A DNA stretch of 64,000 bases from Paracoccaceae bacterium (GTDB lineage: Bacteria; Pseudomonadota; Alphaproteobacteria; Rhodobacterales; Rhodobacteraceae): the NCBI GenBank assembly GCA_023383015.1, contig JAHDXW010000003.1, forward strand, positions 1 through 64,000. Reading direction: 5' to 3'. Within the stretch, counting starts at the first letter, position 1; every line of letters starts with the position of its first letter. The position numbers were made by a program, and so were the translations under genes. The notes beneath the pieces are model-generated. The model had not been told where the DNA came from and did no database searches. It saw only the letters and a program-made list of their open reading frames with translations. Shown piece after piece: positions 41,535 through 50,845 of this stretch.

Positions 41535-42377
41535 ATGCGGGCCCGGGCCCTTGCGCTCATCGGCCTGCTGGCCGCCTGCGGCCAGCCCGACCCGCGCGCC
41601 GCCGCCCAGGACCTCGGCGCCCTCGCCCTCGCTCCGCGGGTGACGGCGGCGGTGCCGCAGGTCGCGCGCGTGCCGTCCCGCAGTTTCGCCGCCGACGATC
41701 CCGCGCGCATCCTCGTCATCGGCGATTCGCTCGGCCAGGGCTTCGGCCAGTTCCTCGACCGGCAGGCCGCCGCCCGCGGCCTCGCCGCCCGCGTGCTCAA
41801 CCGCGCCCGCGTCTCGACCGGCCTCGCGCGGGCCGACTACTACGACTGGCCGGCCGGATTCGCCGCCGCCGCCGCCGAGGTCGTGCCCGACATCGTCGTG
41901 GCCCATTTCGGCGCCAACGACATGCAGACGGTCATCCGCGACGACGGCCGTTCGCCCTTCGGTACCCCGGAGTGGGAGGCCGCCTACCGGACCCAGATCC
42001 GCGCCATCCTCGCCACCGCCGCGGCAAGCGGGGCGATGCTGTGGTGGATCGGCCCCGCCCCCGACGGCAATTCCGGCCTCAACCGCCACCTCGCGCGGAT
42101 CAACCCGATCTTCGCCGACGAGGCGGCCGGGGCCGGGGCGGTCTACTTCCCGCTTGCAGGCTTCACCGCCGGCGAGGGCGGCGCCTTCGCCCGGGCAATC
42201 GAGATCGAGGGGCGGCTGGTGACCATCCGCACCGGCGACGGCTCGCACTTCAACGCCACGGGCTACACGCTGGTGGCCGACAGGCTGATCGACGACATGC
42301 TGGCGCGGGTGCCGTCCCTCCTACCCGGGCCGCCTGCCGAGGGGCCGGCGCGGGTGCTGATGCTCTCGCTGCAGTAG
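41535..42377 (+). CDS. SGNH hydrolase 2, lipoprotein
   Basis: A 280-residue SGNH hydrolase (DUF459-like) with a lipoprotein signal: the N-terminus MRARALALIGLLAACGQPDP contains the lipobox LAAC. It is therefore probably anchored in a membrane facing the periplasm. Ser about 65 is in VIGDSLGQG, Asn in FGANDMQT, and Asp235/His238 in DGSHFNATGY. It is a diverged relative of SGNH1, and having two suggests separate transfer and removal steps on one polymer (inference). It ends LSLQ, and the MBOAT start follows after 2 bp. Confidence 0.87.
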   Translation: MRARALALIGLLAACGQPDPRAAAQDLGALALAPRVTAAVPQVARVPSRSFAADDPARILVIGDSLGQGFGQFLDRQAAARGLAARVLNRARVSTGLARADYYDWPAGFAAAAAEVVPDIVVAHFGANDMQTVIRDDGRSPFGTPEWEAAYRTQIRAILATAAASGAMLWWIGPAPDGNSGLNRHLARINPIFADEAAGAGAVYFPLAGFTAGEGGAFARAIEIEGRLVTIRTGDGSHFNATGYTLVADRLIDDMLARVPSLLPGPPAEGPARVLMLSLQ

Positions 42378-42378
42378 C
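42369..42378 (+). repeat. Junction repeat CTGCAGTAGC, copy 2
   Basis: Encodes Leu-Gln-stop at the end of SGNH hydrolase 2; one further base (A) separates it from the ATG of the MBOAT gene. Confidence 0.6.
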
Positions 42379-42379
42379 A

Positions 42380-43768
42380 ATGGTCTTCCCGACCCTCCAG
42401 TTCGTCCTGTTCTTCGCCCTCGTGCTCGCGCTCGACGCCGCGGCGGGCGGACGCGCACAACTGCGCAAGGCCATGCTGATCGCCGCCTCCTACGCCTTCT
42501 ACGCCGCCTGGGACGCGCGCTTCCTGCTGCTAATGGCCTTCGTCACTGCCGTGGCCTGGGGCGCGGGCCTCGCCCTGCACCATCCCCGCCACGGCCGCCG
42601 CGCGAAGCTCGTGGCCATCGTCCTGCTGATCGGCACGCTCGCGGTCTTCAAGTACTTCAACTTCTTCCTGCTCTCGCTGCAGCAGCTGCTCGGCGAATGG
42701 GGGCTGGCGCGCGACTGGGGCTGGATGCGGCTGATCCTGCCGGTCGGCATCTCCTTCTACGTCTTCCAGGCGGTCAGCTACGTCATGGACGTCGCCCGCG
42801 GCCAGATCCTGCCGCGCCGCAGCCCCGCCGACGTGGCGCTCTACATCTCCTTCTTCCCCCAGCTCGTCGCCGGCCCGATCGTCCGCGCCGCCGACTTCCT
42901 GCCGCAGATCGACCGGCCGCTGCCGGTCGATGCGGCCATGCGGGCCGAGGCGGTGGCGCTGATCCTCGCCGGGCTGTTCAAGAAGATGGTGGTCGCCAAC
43001 TACCTCGCGGTCGGCCTCGTCGATCCCGCCTTCGCCTTCCCCGGCGCCCAGTCGGGGCTGACGATGGCCGCGGCGGTCCTTGCCTATGCGGTGCAGATCT
43101 ACTGCGACTTCTCGGGCTATTCCGACATCGCGATCGGGCTGGCGCTGCTGCTCGGCTACCGCTTCGCCAGGAACTTCGACCAGCCCTACCGCGCCACCAG
43201 CCTGCGCGGGTTCTGGCGGCGCTGGCACATCTCGCTGTCGAGCTGGATCCGCGACTACCTCTACATCCCGCTCGGCGGCAGCCGCGGCGGACCGCTCCGG
43301 CAGGGGGCGGTGCTGATGGCGACGATGACGCTCGCCGGCCTCTGGCACGGGGCAGGCTGGAACTTCCTCATCTGGGGCGCGGCCCATGGCGCGGGGCTCT
43401 GGGCCGAGCGGCGGCTCGGCGGCCGTCCTGCCCTGCCGGCGCCGGCGGCGGCGGCGCTGGTGCTGGCCCTGGTCTGCCTGCTCTGGATACCCTTCCGCGC
43501 CCCCGACCTCGGGACCGCCGCGGCCGCCTTCGCCGCCCTCCTGCGCACCGAGGCGAGCGCGCCGGTCGCCCTGGCCCCGCCGCTCCTGGCCCTGATCGCC
43601 GCGGGGCTGGCGATGAACTGGCTGCCGCTGGCCTGGCGCCGTCCCGCTGTGGGCCTGCTCGCCCGCGCCCCCTCGCCGGTGCAGGCCGCGGTGCTCGCGG
43701 CCGGCACGCTCGCCGCCTTCGCCGCCGCCCAGGAGGGCGTCGCCCCCTTCATCTATTTCCAGTTCTAG
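42380..43768 (+). CDS. MBOAT-family O-acyltransferase (AlgI-like)
   Basis: A 462-residue integral membrane protein with about ten hydrophobic segments. AlgI/DltB hallmarks are present: YISFFPQLVAGPIVRAADFL, the CDFSGYSDIAIGLALLLGY segment, FWRRWHISLSSWIRDYLYIP, and the catalytic His at about residue 323 in GLWHGAGWNFLIWGAAHG. Such proteins pass acyl (usually acetyl) groups across the inner membrane to periplasmic partners that modify alginate, cellulose or other polymers. The adjacent SGNH proteins are natural partners. No polymer synthase is in the window, so the acceptor is unknown. Confidence 0.93.
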   Translation: MVFPTLQFVLFFALVLALDAAAGGRAQLRKAMLIAASYAFYAAWDARFLLLMAFVTAVAWGAGLALHHPRHGRRAKLVAIVLLIGTLAVFKYFNFFLLSLQQLLGEWGLARDWGWMRLILPVGISFYVFQAVSYVMDVARGQILPRRSPADVALYISFFPQLVAGPIVRAADFLPQIDRPLPVDAAMRAEAVALILAGLFKKMVVANYLAVGLVDPAFAFPGAQSGLTMAAAVLAYAVQIYCDFSGYSDIAIGLALLLGYRFARNFDQPYRATSLRGFWRRWHISLSSWIRDYLYIPLGGSRGGPLRQGAVLMATMTLAGLWHGAGWNFLIWGAAHGAGLWAERRLGGRPALPAPAAAALVLALVCLLWIPFRAPDLGTAAAAFAALLRTEASAPVALAPPLLALIAAGLAMNWLPLAWRRPAVGLLARAPSPVQAAVLAAGTLAAFAAAQEGVAPFIYFQF

Positions 43769-43885
43769 CCCCATGCCCCCGAACCGCGCCCTGCCGCCCG
43801 CCCCGCCGCCCTCCCTTCCCGTGCCGGCCCCCTGCGCCGGCGCATCCCCGCCGCCGGCGGGCCGCCGCGGCCGGGGGGCCACGCC

Positions 43886-44128
43886 ATGAAGGGTCGCCGC
43901 GCGCCGCTGTCCTTTCTGGCCACGCTCGCCGCAGCGCTTGCCCTCGCCTGGGCGTTCTCGGGCGAGCGCTTCCTTGACTGGGCCTTCACCATGCCCGACC
44001 TTGGGCCGGTGGACGACGTCATTCTCGCCGCCCTCGTCGCGGCCGAAGAGGCGAAGGCGGCGGCGGGCCTGCCCGACCTCTTCGGCGCCCTGCGCGGGGC
44101 GCTGCATCGCTGGACGGGGTTGGGATGA
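43886..44128 (+). CDS. Small single-pass membrane protein
   Basis: An 80-residue protein with one N-terminal hydrophobic segment (APLSFLATLAAALALAWAFS) and a short soluble tail. I do not recognise it. It is supported by its position: it follows the MBOAT gene by 117 bp, and its TGA overlaps the ATG of the L,D-transpeptidase by 4 bp. It may be an accessory subunit of the acyltransferase or of the next enzyme. Confidence 0.6.
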   Translation: MKGRRAPLSFLATLAAALALAWAFSGERFLDWAFTMPDLGPVDDVILAALVAAEEAKAAAGLPDLFGALRGALHRWTGLG

Positions 44129-44952
44129 GCACGCAGATCGCACGCCGCACGGTTCTGGCCGGGCTTGCCGCGACGGCTGCCGCGGCGGTGGCGGGCCGGG
44201 TCTGCGCGGCCCGGGCCGCGGTCCAGCCGGCGCCGACCTGCCTGGCCGAACTCGGCCGCCCCGGCGTCCTGCCCGATGGCATGGCCTACCTCGCCCCCGC
44301 GGCCCTGCACGCCGCCTACAGCCTTGCCGTCTACGTCAACACCTCGCCCTCCGGGGCGACCGGCCAGCGGATGTGGGTGCTCGGCCGCGACGGGCCGGCC
44401 TCGCCATGGACACTCGCCCTCCAGGATGCCGCCCATTTCGACGGCCGCGACGGGCCGGCCGACTACTCCTGGCCGGTCTCGACGGGGCGGAAGTACCCCG
44501 GCGACCCGCGCTCGGGCCCCACCCCCCTCGGCATCTTCAACGTCGACGAGCGGCCCTTCCGCCACCGCCCCGGCTGGGGCAGCCCGGGGATGTACAACGC
44601 CCTCTACATCGACCTGCACTACGGCTCGGGTCGCGTCTCGGGGGTGGCGATGCACGGCACCCCGCGGGCCAACTACCGGCTGCTCGGCCGGCCCGAGAGC
44701 CACGGCTGCATCCGCATGACGCAGGCCAACGCCGATGCCCTCTGGGCGCGCTTCCACCCCGCCGGCACGGGGGGCGACGGCTCGCCGCTCTGGGGCGAGG
44801 TGCCGCGCTTCTTCCGCTCCGCCCCCCACCGCGATGCGCGCGCCCGCAGCGGCTATGTCCGCGACGGCACCCTGCTGTTCGATCCCGCGGGCGCGCTCCT
44901 GACCCGGCCGGGCTACCGCGCCGTCTTCGTCTTCTTCCGGGACGACCGGTGA
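44125..44952 (+). CDS. L,D-transpeptidase (YkuD), Tat-exported
   Basis: A 275-residue enzyme of the YkuD family, which makes 3-3 peptidoglycan crosslinks or attaches proteins to the wall. The catalytic motif is HGTP followed by SHGCIRM, with the nucleophile Cys at about residue 195. The N-terminus has a twin-arginine signal (IARRTVLAGLAATAAAA), suggesting folded export. The SxGRKYPGDPRSGPTPLG strand fits substrate binding. The 4-bp overlaps on both sides (small membrane gene before, CapA1 GTG after) show tight coupling. Confidence 0.9.
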   Translation: MSTQIARRTVLAGLAATAAAAVAGRVCAARAAVQPAPTCLAELGRPGVLPDGMAYLAPAALHAAYSLAVYVNTSPSGATGQRMWVLGRDGPASPWTLALQDAAHFDGRDGPADYSWPVSTGRKYPGDPRSGPTPLGIFNVDERPFRHRPGWGSPGMYNALYIDLHYGSGRVSGVAMHGTPRANYRLLGRPESHGCIRMTQANADALWARFHPAGTGGDGSPLWGEVPRFFRSAPHRDARARSGYVRDGTLLFDPAGALLTRPGYRAVFVFFRDDR

Positions 44953-46163
44953 GGCCCTGCGCCATTGCCCTCGCCGGGGCGCTCGCCCTGCTCGCGGCAC
45001 CCGCCCCGGCCGCCGCCTCCACGGCCTGCCACCCGGTCTTCGCCGACGCCGCCGGCGCGCCCGCCAACGCCTGCGCCGGCGCGGCGCGGGTGCGCATCGC
45101 CGCCGCCGGCGACGTGCTCCTGCACTCCAACCTCCAGCGGCGCGGCTATGCGGCGGGCTTCGCCACGCTCTGGGACGCGGCCCGCCCGTTCATGGCCGCT
45201 GCCGACATCGGCTATGCCAATCTCGAGACCCCCACCGCCGCCGGCCGCGCCTGGGCAGGGCCGGTGGCCGACCCCGGGCCGGTCTTCGACGGCCGCGCCT
45301 ACACGAGCTACCCGCTCTTCAACGCCCATCCCGTGGTGCTCGACGCCCTCGCCGCACTGGGGGTCGACGTCGTCTCGACCGCCAACAACCACGCCCTCGA
45401 CCGCGGCCCCGAGGGCGCGGCGGCCACGCTGGCCGCGCTCGCCGCCCGCGGCATCGCCGCCACCGGCACCATCGCCCCGGGCGCCCCGCGCCGCTTCGTC
45501 GCCTACACCGCCTCGCAGCTCGGCCGCATCGCATGGGTCGCCTGCAGCTTCTCGGCCAACGGCCTTCCCGACCCCCACCGCCAGGTGCTGATGTGCTTTG
45601 GCGACCGCGACGAGCTGCTTGCCGTGGTCGCCGCCGAATCGCGCCGGCCCGGCACCGCGGCGGTCATCGTCACCCCGCACTGGGGGGTAGAGTACAGCCA
45701 CAGCCCGGGCCCCGACCAGCGTGCGCTCGGCGCCGCGCTGGCGGCGGCCGGGGCGGCGGCGGTCATCGCGACCCACCCCCATGTCGTGCAGCCCTGGGAG
45801 TGGGCGGCAGGCCGCGCCGGCCGGCGGGTGCCGGTCTTTCACTCCACCGGCAACTTCGTCTCCGGCCAGGCCGGGCTCGACCGCCAGACTGCGATCCTCG
45901 CCTGGCTCGAGCTCTGCCGCAGCGCCGCGGCGCCGGCCGAAGGTCCGCCCGGCCCCGCACCCCTCGCCGTCGCGCGGGCGGGCTGGGTGCCGCTCTACAT
46001 GGCGCGTACCGCCACCGGGCCGGCGCTCGTGATCCCCGAGCCGGGGGCCGGCGGAGCGGCCGGGCTCGCCCGCGACCTCCTCGCCCGCCTCCTGCCCGAG
46101 GGCGACCTTCGCGCGCGGGTCGACTGCACGCGGCCCCTGCCGCCCGCCGTGGCCCTCCAGTGA
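44949..46163 (+). CDS. CapA family metallophosphatase-like protein 1
   Basis: A 404-residue exported protein of the CapA/PgsA family, starting at a GTG overlapping the transpeptidase stop (GTGA). The signal peptide is MRPCAIALAGALALLAAPAP. Metal-site motifs of the calcineurin-like fold are AAGDVLLH, ANLETP, STANNHALDRG, VTPHWGVEY, ATHPHVVQP and HSTGNFVSG. The family includes poly-gamma-glutamate synthesis proteins, but pgsB/capB and pgsC genes are not present, so that function should not be assumed. It ends VALQ, and the next gene starts at a GTG overlapping its stop. Confidence 0.87.
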   Translation: MRPCAIALAGALALLAAPAPAAASTACHPVFADAAGAPANACAGAARVRIAAAGDVLLHSNLQRRGYAAGFATLWDAARPFMAAADIGYANLETPTAAGRAWAGPVADPGPVFDGRAYTSYPLFNAHPVVLDALAALGVDVVSTANNHALDRGPEGAAATLAALAARGIAATGTIAPGAPRRFVAYTASQLGRIAWVACSFSANGLPDPHRQVLMCFGDRDELLAVVAAESRRPGTAAVIVTPHWGVEYSHSPGPDQRALGAALAAAGAAAVIATHPHVVQPWEWAAGRAGRRVPVFHSTGNFVSGQAGLDRQTAILAWLELCRSAAAPAEGPPGPAPLAVARAGWVPLYMARTATGPALVIPEPGAGGAAGLARDLLARLLPEGDLRARVDCTRPLPPAVALQ

Positions 46164-47752
46164 CCCGGCGGGCGCGCCCCCCGCCACCGTCCCCGGCCCC
46201 AGCACCGGGGCGGGCGGGGGCCTGCGGCACGGCGACCGTCCGCGCGCTCGCGGTCGTGCTGGCGCTCCTCCTCGCCGCCCTCCCCCGCCCCGCCGCCGCC
46301 CAGGATCTCGGCGCCACCCGCGCCACGGCGCTCCTGCCCGCGCTCGCCCCCGCGGGCTGGGACCGGCCCTTCCCCGGCGCCCGCGCACAGGGCCTCATCA
46401 CCTTCCGCGGCAACCCCGCCCGCGGCTTCCACGGCACCGGCCCATTGCCGGACCGGCCGGCGGTGCTGTGGCGGGCCGGCCCCTACTGCGGGCTTTCGAC
46501 CGACGAGGCCGGCACGCGGCAGTGGTGCGGCACCGGCTGGACCGGCCAGCCGGCGATCCGCGCCGATGCCGGGGGCCGCGCCGCCGAGGTGATCTTCGGC
46601 GCCTACGACCATGCGGTGCACTTCCTCGACCCCGCCAGCGGCCGACCGCTGCGCCCCCCCTTCCGCACCGGCGACCTCATCAAGGGCTCGGTCAGCCTCG
46701 ATCCCTCCGGCGCGCCCCTGCTCTACGTCGGCTCGCGCGACGACCGGCTGCGCATCCTGCGCCTCGATCCCGGGGGCGCGACCGAACTCTGGCAGATCGA
46801 CGCCAACGCCGCCGACGGGGTCTGGAACAACGACTGGGACGCGAGCCCCCTGATCCTTGGCGACCACCTCCTTGCCGCCTCCGAGAACGGCTGGCTCTAC
46901 GTCCTGCGGCTCAACCGCCACCGCGGGCGCGACGGGCGGGCCGCGGTGGCGCCCGTCCTCGTCAACCGCATCGCCGGCTTCACGCCCGCGCTCTTCGCCG
47001 CCCTCGGCGACCGCATGGTGTCGATCGAAAGCTCGCCCATGGCCCAGGACGGGCGGGTCTATTTCGCCAATTCGGGCGGGCTGGTGCAGGGCTTCGACCT
47101 CGGCCGGCTGCTGGCCGGCGCGCCGCGCGAGGCGGCGCTGCGCTTCGAGTACTTCGCCGGCGACGATGTCGATGCCACGCTCATCGCCGGGCCGGACGGC
47201 GCGATCTACGTCGCCGTCGAGGACGAGCGCCGCCCCTCACCGGCGAAGGCGGCCACCGGCCATCTGGCCCGGCTCGACCCCGCACGCTGGACCCCCGCGG
47301 ACCCCGCGTCGGCGCGCATCTGGTCGCTGGCCTTTCCCGGCCGGTCGGGGGGCAAGGGCGGGGTGTGGGCGACGCCGGCGCTCTTCCGCGGCCACCTCCA
47401 CCTGCCCACCCACGCCGGCGGCCTCTACACCGTCGAGGCCGCGACCGGGCGCATCACCCATGTCGTGCCGATGCCGCCGCATGGCTGGTCCTCGCCGGCG
47501 GTGATCGGGGGCGACCTGCTGGTGGCCGCCTGTGACGGCACGCTCTGGCGCTTCGCGCTCGACGATCCCGCCCGGCCGCGGCCCGTCTGGAGCTTCCGCC
47601 CGTCAGGGGCGGGATGCTGGGAATCGACGCCGGCGGTCTGGGAGGGGATCATCTACCTCGGAAACCGCGACGGCCATGTCTACGCCATCGGCGAGGGTCC
47701 GCCGCTGCCCGACCTCCCCCGGCTCGCCAGCCATGCCCCGGCGCTGCAGTAG
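46160..47752 (+). CDS. Exported PQQ-like beta-propeller protein
   Basis: A 530-residue protein from a GTG overlapping the previous stop. An internal signal-like segment (VRALAVVLALLLAALPRPAA) follows a 25-residue Pro/Arg-rich lead, so an internal GTG could be the true start. The mature part has repeated blade motifs such as FGAYDHAVHFLDPASGRPL, YVGSRDDRLRILRLD, AASENGWLYVLRL and YLGNRDGHVYAIGEG, typical of quinoprotein-like propellers. No cofactor site is clear. It lies between the two CapA genes and may scaffold or bind their polymer. It ends PALQ. Confidence 0.82.
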   Translation: MTRRARPPPPSPAPAPGRAGACGTATVRALAVVLALLLAALPRPAAAQDLGATRATALLPALAPAGWDRPFPGARAQGLITFRGNPARGFHGTGPLPDRPAVLWRAGPYCGLSTDEAGTRQWCGTGWTGQPAIRADAGGRAAEVIFGAYDHAVHFLDPASGRPLRPPFRTGDLIKGSVSLDPSGAPLLYVGSRDDRLRILRLDPGGATELWQIDANAADGVWNNDWDASPLILGDHLLAASENGWLYVLRLNRHRGRDGRAAVAPVLVNRIAGFTPALFAALGDRMVSIESSPMAQDGRVYFANSGGLVQGFDLGRLLAGAPREAALRFEYFAGDDVDATLIAGPDGAIYVAVEDERRPSPAKAATGHLARLDPARWTPADPASARIWSLAFPGRSGGKGGVWATPALFRGHLHLPTHAGGLYTVEAATGRITHVVPMPPHGWSSPAVIGGDLLVAACDGTLWRFALDDPARPRPVWSFRPSGAGCWESTPAVWEGIIYLGNRDGHVYAIGEGPPLPDLPRLASHAPALQ

Positions 47753-48959
47753 CCGTGCGGCGCTTCTCCTGGCGGCCGTCCTGGCGGCGGCCGCGCCCGC
47801 CACGGCGCCGGCCCCGGCGCGGGCGGCGGGGGCCGAGTTCGTCGTTACCTTCGGCGGCGACGTCAACTTCGCCCGCTCGCGCGAGGCGCCGTCGGCGGAC
47901 GTGGTGCGCAAGGGCACGACCCTGCCGCTTGCCGACGCGACCCGGCTGCTGGCCAAGGAATGGGCCGGCGCCGACCTCAACTTCGTCAACGTCGAGACCG
48001 TCGTCTCGGTCCGCGACGGCGCGCCCTCGGGAACCAAGGCCTTCGTCTTCCGCAGCCACCCCGAGCAGTTCCGCCACCTGCTGGCGCTCGGCGCCAACGC
48101 CTTCTCGCTGGCCAACAACCACGGCCACGACCACGGCTGGCAGGGGCTCGCCGACACGCTGTCCTTCTTCGAGGGCGAGGACCGCCCCGACCGGCCCATC
48201 CTGCACGCCGGCATCGGCGGTGGCGCCGCGGCCTACAAGCCGCGGCTGGCGCGCATCGCCGGGGTGCGTGTGGCGCTGGCGGCGCTGACCTTCGGCGCCC
48301 CCCTGTTCGCCCCCGCGGGCGACCGGCCGGGAATGGGCTACCTCGGGCTGCCCGCGCATCTCGCGGGCGCCCTCGAGGGGCTCGCCGCGGCGCCCGCCGA
48401 CCTGCGCATCCTGTCGCTGCACGCGGGCACCGAGAACCTGCTCGGGCTCGACGCCGGCCAGCGCGCGCTCTTCCGCCGCGCCGTCGAGGAGGCCGGGGTC
48501 AACCTCGTCCTCGGCCACCACCCGCATGTCGTCCGCGCCGTCGAGGTCGAGCCCGCCCGCGACGCGGCGATCTTCCACTCGCTCGGCAACCTGCTCTTCG
48601 TCGGCGGCGCCGACAAGGACGGCGCCGGCCTCGGCGCCGACTACGGGCTGCTCGGCAAGGCCTATTTCCTGCGCGCCGGCGGGCGGATGCGCCTTGTCGC
48701 GCTCGAGGCGCTGCCGCTCAAGGGCGTGCACCTCCAGCCCCGCACACTCCCTGCCGAGCGGACGTCCGCCACGCTTGCCTTCCTCAACCGCCTGTCGGCG
48801 GGCGCCGCCGGGGCCGCGGCGGCGGCCTTCACGCCCGCCCCTGGCGCGCCCGAGCGCGGCATCGCCTGCTTCGGCGGCCCCTACGGCCCGCGCGCCCGCG
48901 CGCTCTGCTGCCGGATCGCGCGGCACAACCCGCACTGCGACTTCCCCGACCTGATGTAG
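47733..48959 (+). CDS. CapA family metallophosphatase-like protein 2
   Basis: A 408-residue second CapA-type protein, diverged from the first. It starts at an ATG 20 bp inside the propeller gene in another frame and has a signal peptide ([20 protein letters not shown]). Metal-site motifs are [47 protein letters not shown] and [12 protein letters not shown]. Four cysteines cluster in the last 45 residues (GIACFGG, ALCCRIA, HCDF), absent in CapA1. It is the last gene of the locus; glyA follows 91 bp later with its own ribosome site. Confidence 0.85.
   Translation: MPRRCSSRAALLLAAVLAAAAPATAPAPARAAGAEFVVTFGGDVNFARSREAPSADVVRKGTTLPLADATRLLAKEWAGADLNFVNVETVVSVRDGAPSGTKAFVFRSHPEQFRHLLALGANAFSLANNHGHDHGWQGLADTLSFFEGEDRPDRPILHAGIGGGAAAYKPRLARIAGVRVALAALTFGAPLFAPAGDRPGMGYLGLPAHLAGALEGLAAAPADLRILSLHAGTENLLGLDAGQRALFRRAVEEAGVNLVLGHHPHVVRAVEVEPARDAAIFHSLGNLLFVGGADKDGAGLGADYGLLGKAYFLRAGGRMRLVALEALPLKGVHLQPRTLPAERTSATLAFLNRLSAGAAGAAAAAFTPAPGAPERGIACFGGPYGPRARALCCRIARHNPHCDFPDLM
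47744..47753 (+). repeat. Junction repeat CTGCAGTAGC, copy 3
   Basis: Encodes Leu-Gln-stop at the end of the beta-propeller gene. Unlike the other two copies no start codon follows; it lies inside the first codons of CapA2 in another frame. Confidence 0.55.
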
Positions 48960-49050
48960 CCCGCCCGCCCGCCCCTTTCCGCCCTTCCCGGGCGCCCCAT
49001 CATCGGCTAGTCGTGCCCGCGCCGCCCCCCCAGAGCCAAGGGAGTCACCG

Positions 49051-50346
49051 ATGAACGCCCCCCACCGCGATCCCGGCTTCTTCACCGAATCCCTTGCCGC
49101 CCGCGACCCCGCGATCGCCGCCGCCATTAGGCAGGAGCTCGGCCGCCAGCGCGACGAGATCGAGCTCATCGCCTCGGAGAACATCGTCAGCCGGGCGGTG
49201 CTCGAGGCGCAGGGCTCGGTGATGACCAACAAGTACGCCGAGGGCTACCCCGGCCGGCGCTACTATGGCGGCTGCCAGTTCGTCGACGTCGCCGAGACGC
49301 TGGCCATCGAGCGCGCCTGCGCGCTGTTCGCCTGCGCCTTCGCCAACGTCCAGCCGAACTCGGGCAGCCAGGCCAACCAGGGGGTGTTCAACGCGCTGCT
49401 CGCGCCGGGCGATACCATCCTCGGCCAGAGCCTCGACGCCGGCGGCCACCTCACCCACGGCGCCCGGCCGAACCAGTCGGGCAAGTGGTTCAACGCCGTC
49501 CAGTACGGGGTGCGCCGGCAGGACCTGACGATCGACTACGACCAGATGGCCGCGCTGGCCGCCCAGCACCGGCCGAAGCTGATCATCGCCGGCGGCTCGG
49601 CCATCCCGCGCGTGATCGACTTCGCCCGCATGCGCGCCATCGCCGACGGCGTCGGGGCCTGGCTGATGGCCGATGTCGCCCATTACGCCGGGCTGATCGC
49701 GGCCGGCCTCTACCCCTCGCCCTTCCCGCATGCCCATGTCGTCACCACCACCACCCACAAGACGCTGCGCGGCCCCCGCGGCGGCATGATCCTGTCGAAC
49801 GACGAGGAGATCGCGAAGAAGGTCAACGCGGCGATCTTCCCCGGCATCCAGGGCGGGCCCCTGATGCATGTCATCGCCGCCAAGGCGGTGGCCTTCGGCG
49901 AGGCGCTGCGGCCGGAGTTCCGCGACTATGCCGCCCGGGTCATCGCCAACGCCAGGGCGCTGGCCGACCAGCTCATGAAGGGCGGGCTCGACATCGTCAC
50001 CGGCGGCACCGACACCCATCTGATGCTCGTCGACCTGCGCCCCAAGGGGGTGAAGGGCAACGCCACCGAGAAGGCCCTCGGCCGCGCCCACATCACCTGC
50101 AACAAGAACGGCATCCCCTTCGACGGCGAGAAGCCGACGGTCACCTCCGGCGTCCGCCTCGGGTCGCCCGCCGGCACCACCCGCGGCTTCGGCGAAGCCG
50201 AATTCCGGCTGATCGGCGACTGGATCGTCGAGGTGGTGGACGGCCTTGCCCGCCATGGCGAGGCCGGCAACGCTGCCGCCGAGGCGAAGGTCAGGTCCGA
50301 GGTCGGCGCGCTCTGCGCCCGCTACCCGCTCTATCCCGGGCTCTGA
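49051..50346 (+). CDS. glyA: Serine hydroxymethyltransferase
   Basis: GlyA converts serine and THF to glycine and methylene-THF, feeding MetF and purine synthesis. The 431-residue PLP enzyme has [49 protein letters not shown] and the PLP lysine in [14 protein letters not shown]. The length is normal. AAGGGAG precedes the ATG at 49051. No glycine riboswitch was recognised in the 91-bp leader. Confidence 0.98.
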   Translation: MNAPHRDPGFFTESLAARDPAIAAAIRQELGRQRDEIELIASENIVSRAVLEAQGSVMTNKYAEGYPGRRYYGGCQFVDVAETLAIERACALFACAFANVQPNSGSQANQGVFNALLAPGDTILGQSLDAGGHLTHGARPNQSGKWFNAVQYGVRRQDLTIDYDQMAALAAQHRPKLIIAGGSAIPRVIDFARMRAIADGVGAWLMADVAHYAGLIAAGLYPSPFPHAHVVTTTTHKTLRGPRGGMILSNDEEIAKKVNAAIFPGIQGGPLMHVIAAKAVAFGEALRPEFRDYAARVIANARALADQLMKGGLDIVTGGTDTHLMLVDLRPKGVKGNATEKALGRAHITCNKNGIPFDGEKPTVTSGVRLGSPAGTTRGFGEAEFRLIGDWIVEVVDGLARHGEAGNAAAEAKVRSEVGALCARYPLYPGL

Positions 50347-50380
50347 GGCGGCGGGGCGCACGCACCGCCGGCGGCCATGC

Positions 50381-50752
50381 TCAGCTCAGCGCGCGCCAGG
50401 CCATGAACAGCGCCGCCACGGCGACAATGCTCAGCGCCACCCGCAGCCCGACCCGCCGCCACAGCGTCGTGCGCGGGGTCACGGCCAGTCCGCGCACCAG
50501 CACGTCGTAGGCCGCCGCGGCGCGGGCGTGGTCGGCCTCGCCGTGGAAGCGGCCGGTGCGCACCGCCTCGAGCGCCCCGGCAAGGATCTCGGCCTCGGCG
50601 CGCAGCCGGTGCGGCAGCCGCGCGCCGCCGCGCGCCACCTTCTCGCCCAGCCCCGCGCCCTTCAGCCCGTAGCGAGCCTCGAGCAGCGACGCCACGCGGT
50701 CGGCCATCTGCTGCACGTTGACCTGCACCCGCCCCTCCCTGCCCCCGGCCAT
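50381..50752 (-). CDS. Small C-tail-anchored membrane protein
   Basis: A 123-residue protein. Residues 10-95 are a charged helical region (QMADRVASLLEARYGLKG, ARLPHRLRAEAEILAGALEA, HARAAAAYDVLVRGLA) and the last 25 residues form one transmembrane segment (GLRVALSIVAVAALFMAWRA). The topology is of a tail-anchored cytoplasmic helical protein. The ATG at 50752 was chosen over longer in-frame sequence that runs into the divergent hydrolase promoter. Function unknown; similar proteins seem common in Rhodobacterales. Confidence 0.7.
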   Translation of the reverse strand: MAGGREGRVQVNVQQMADRVASLLEARYGLKGAGLGEKVARGGARLPHRLRAEAEILAGALEAVRTGRFHGEADHARAAAAYDVLVRGLAVTPRTTLWRRVGLRVALSIVAVAALFMAWRALS

Positions 50753-50845
50753 GCGGCGGCCTCCGTGCTCCCCGCCCGGCGGCGTGAAGGATGCCCGGGC
50801 TCGGGCCCTCTGGCAAGCGGCAGCCGGCAGGAGTATTAGCCTGCC

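Noticed and set aside
44949-46163. Calling the CapA gene poly-gamma-glutamate synthase
   Set aside because: Synthase subunits PgsB/CapB and PgsC are not in the window; only the metallophosphatase-like fold is supported.
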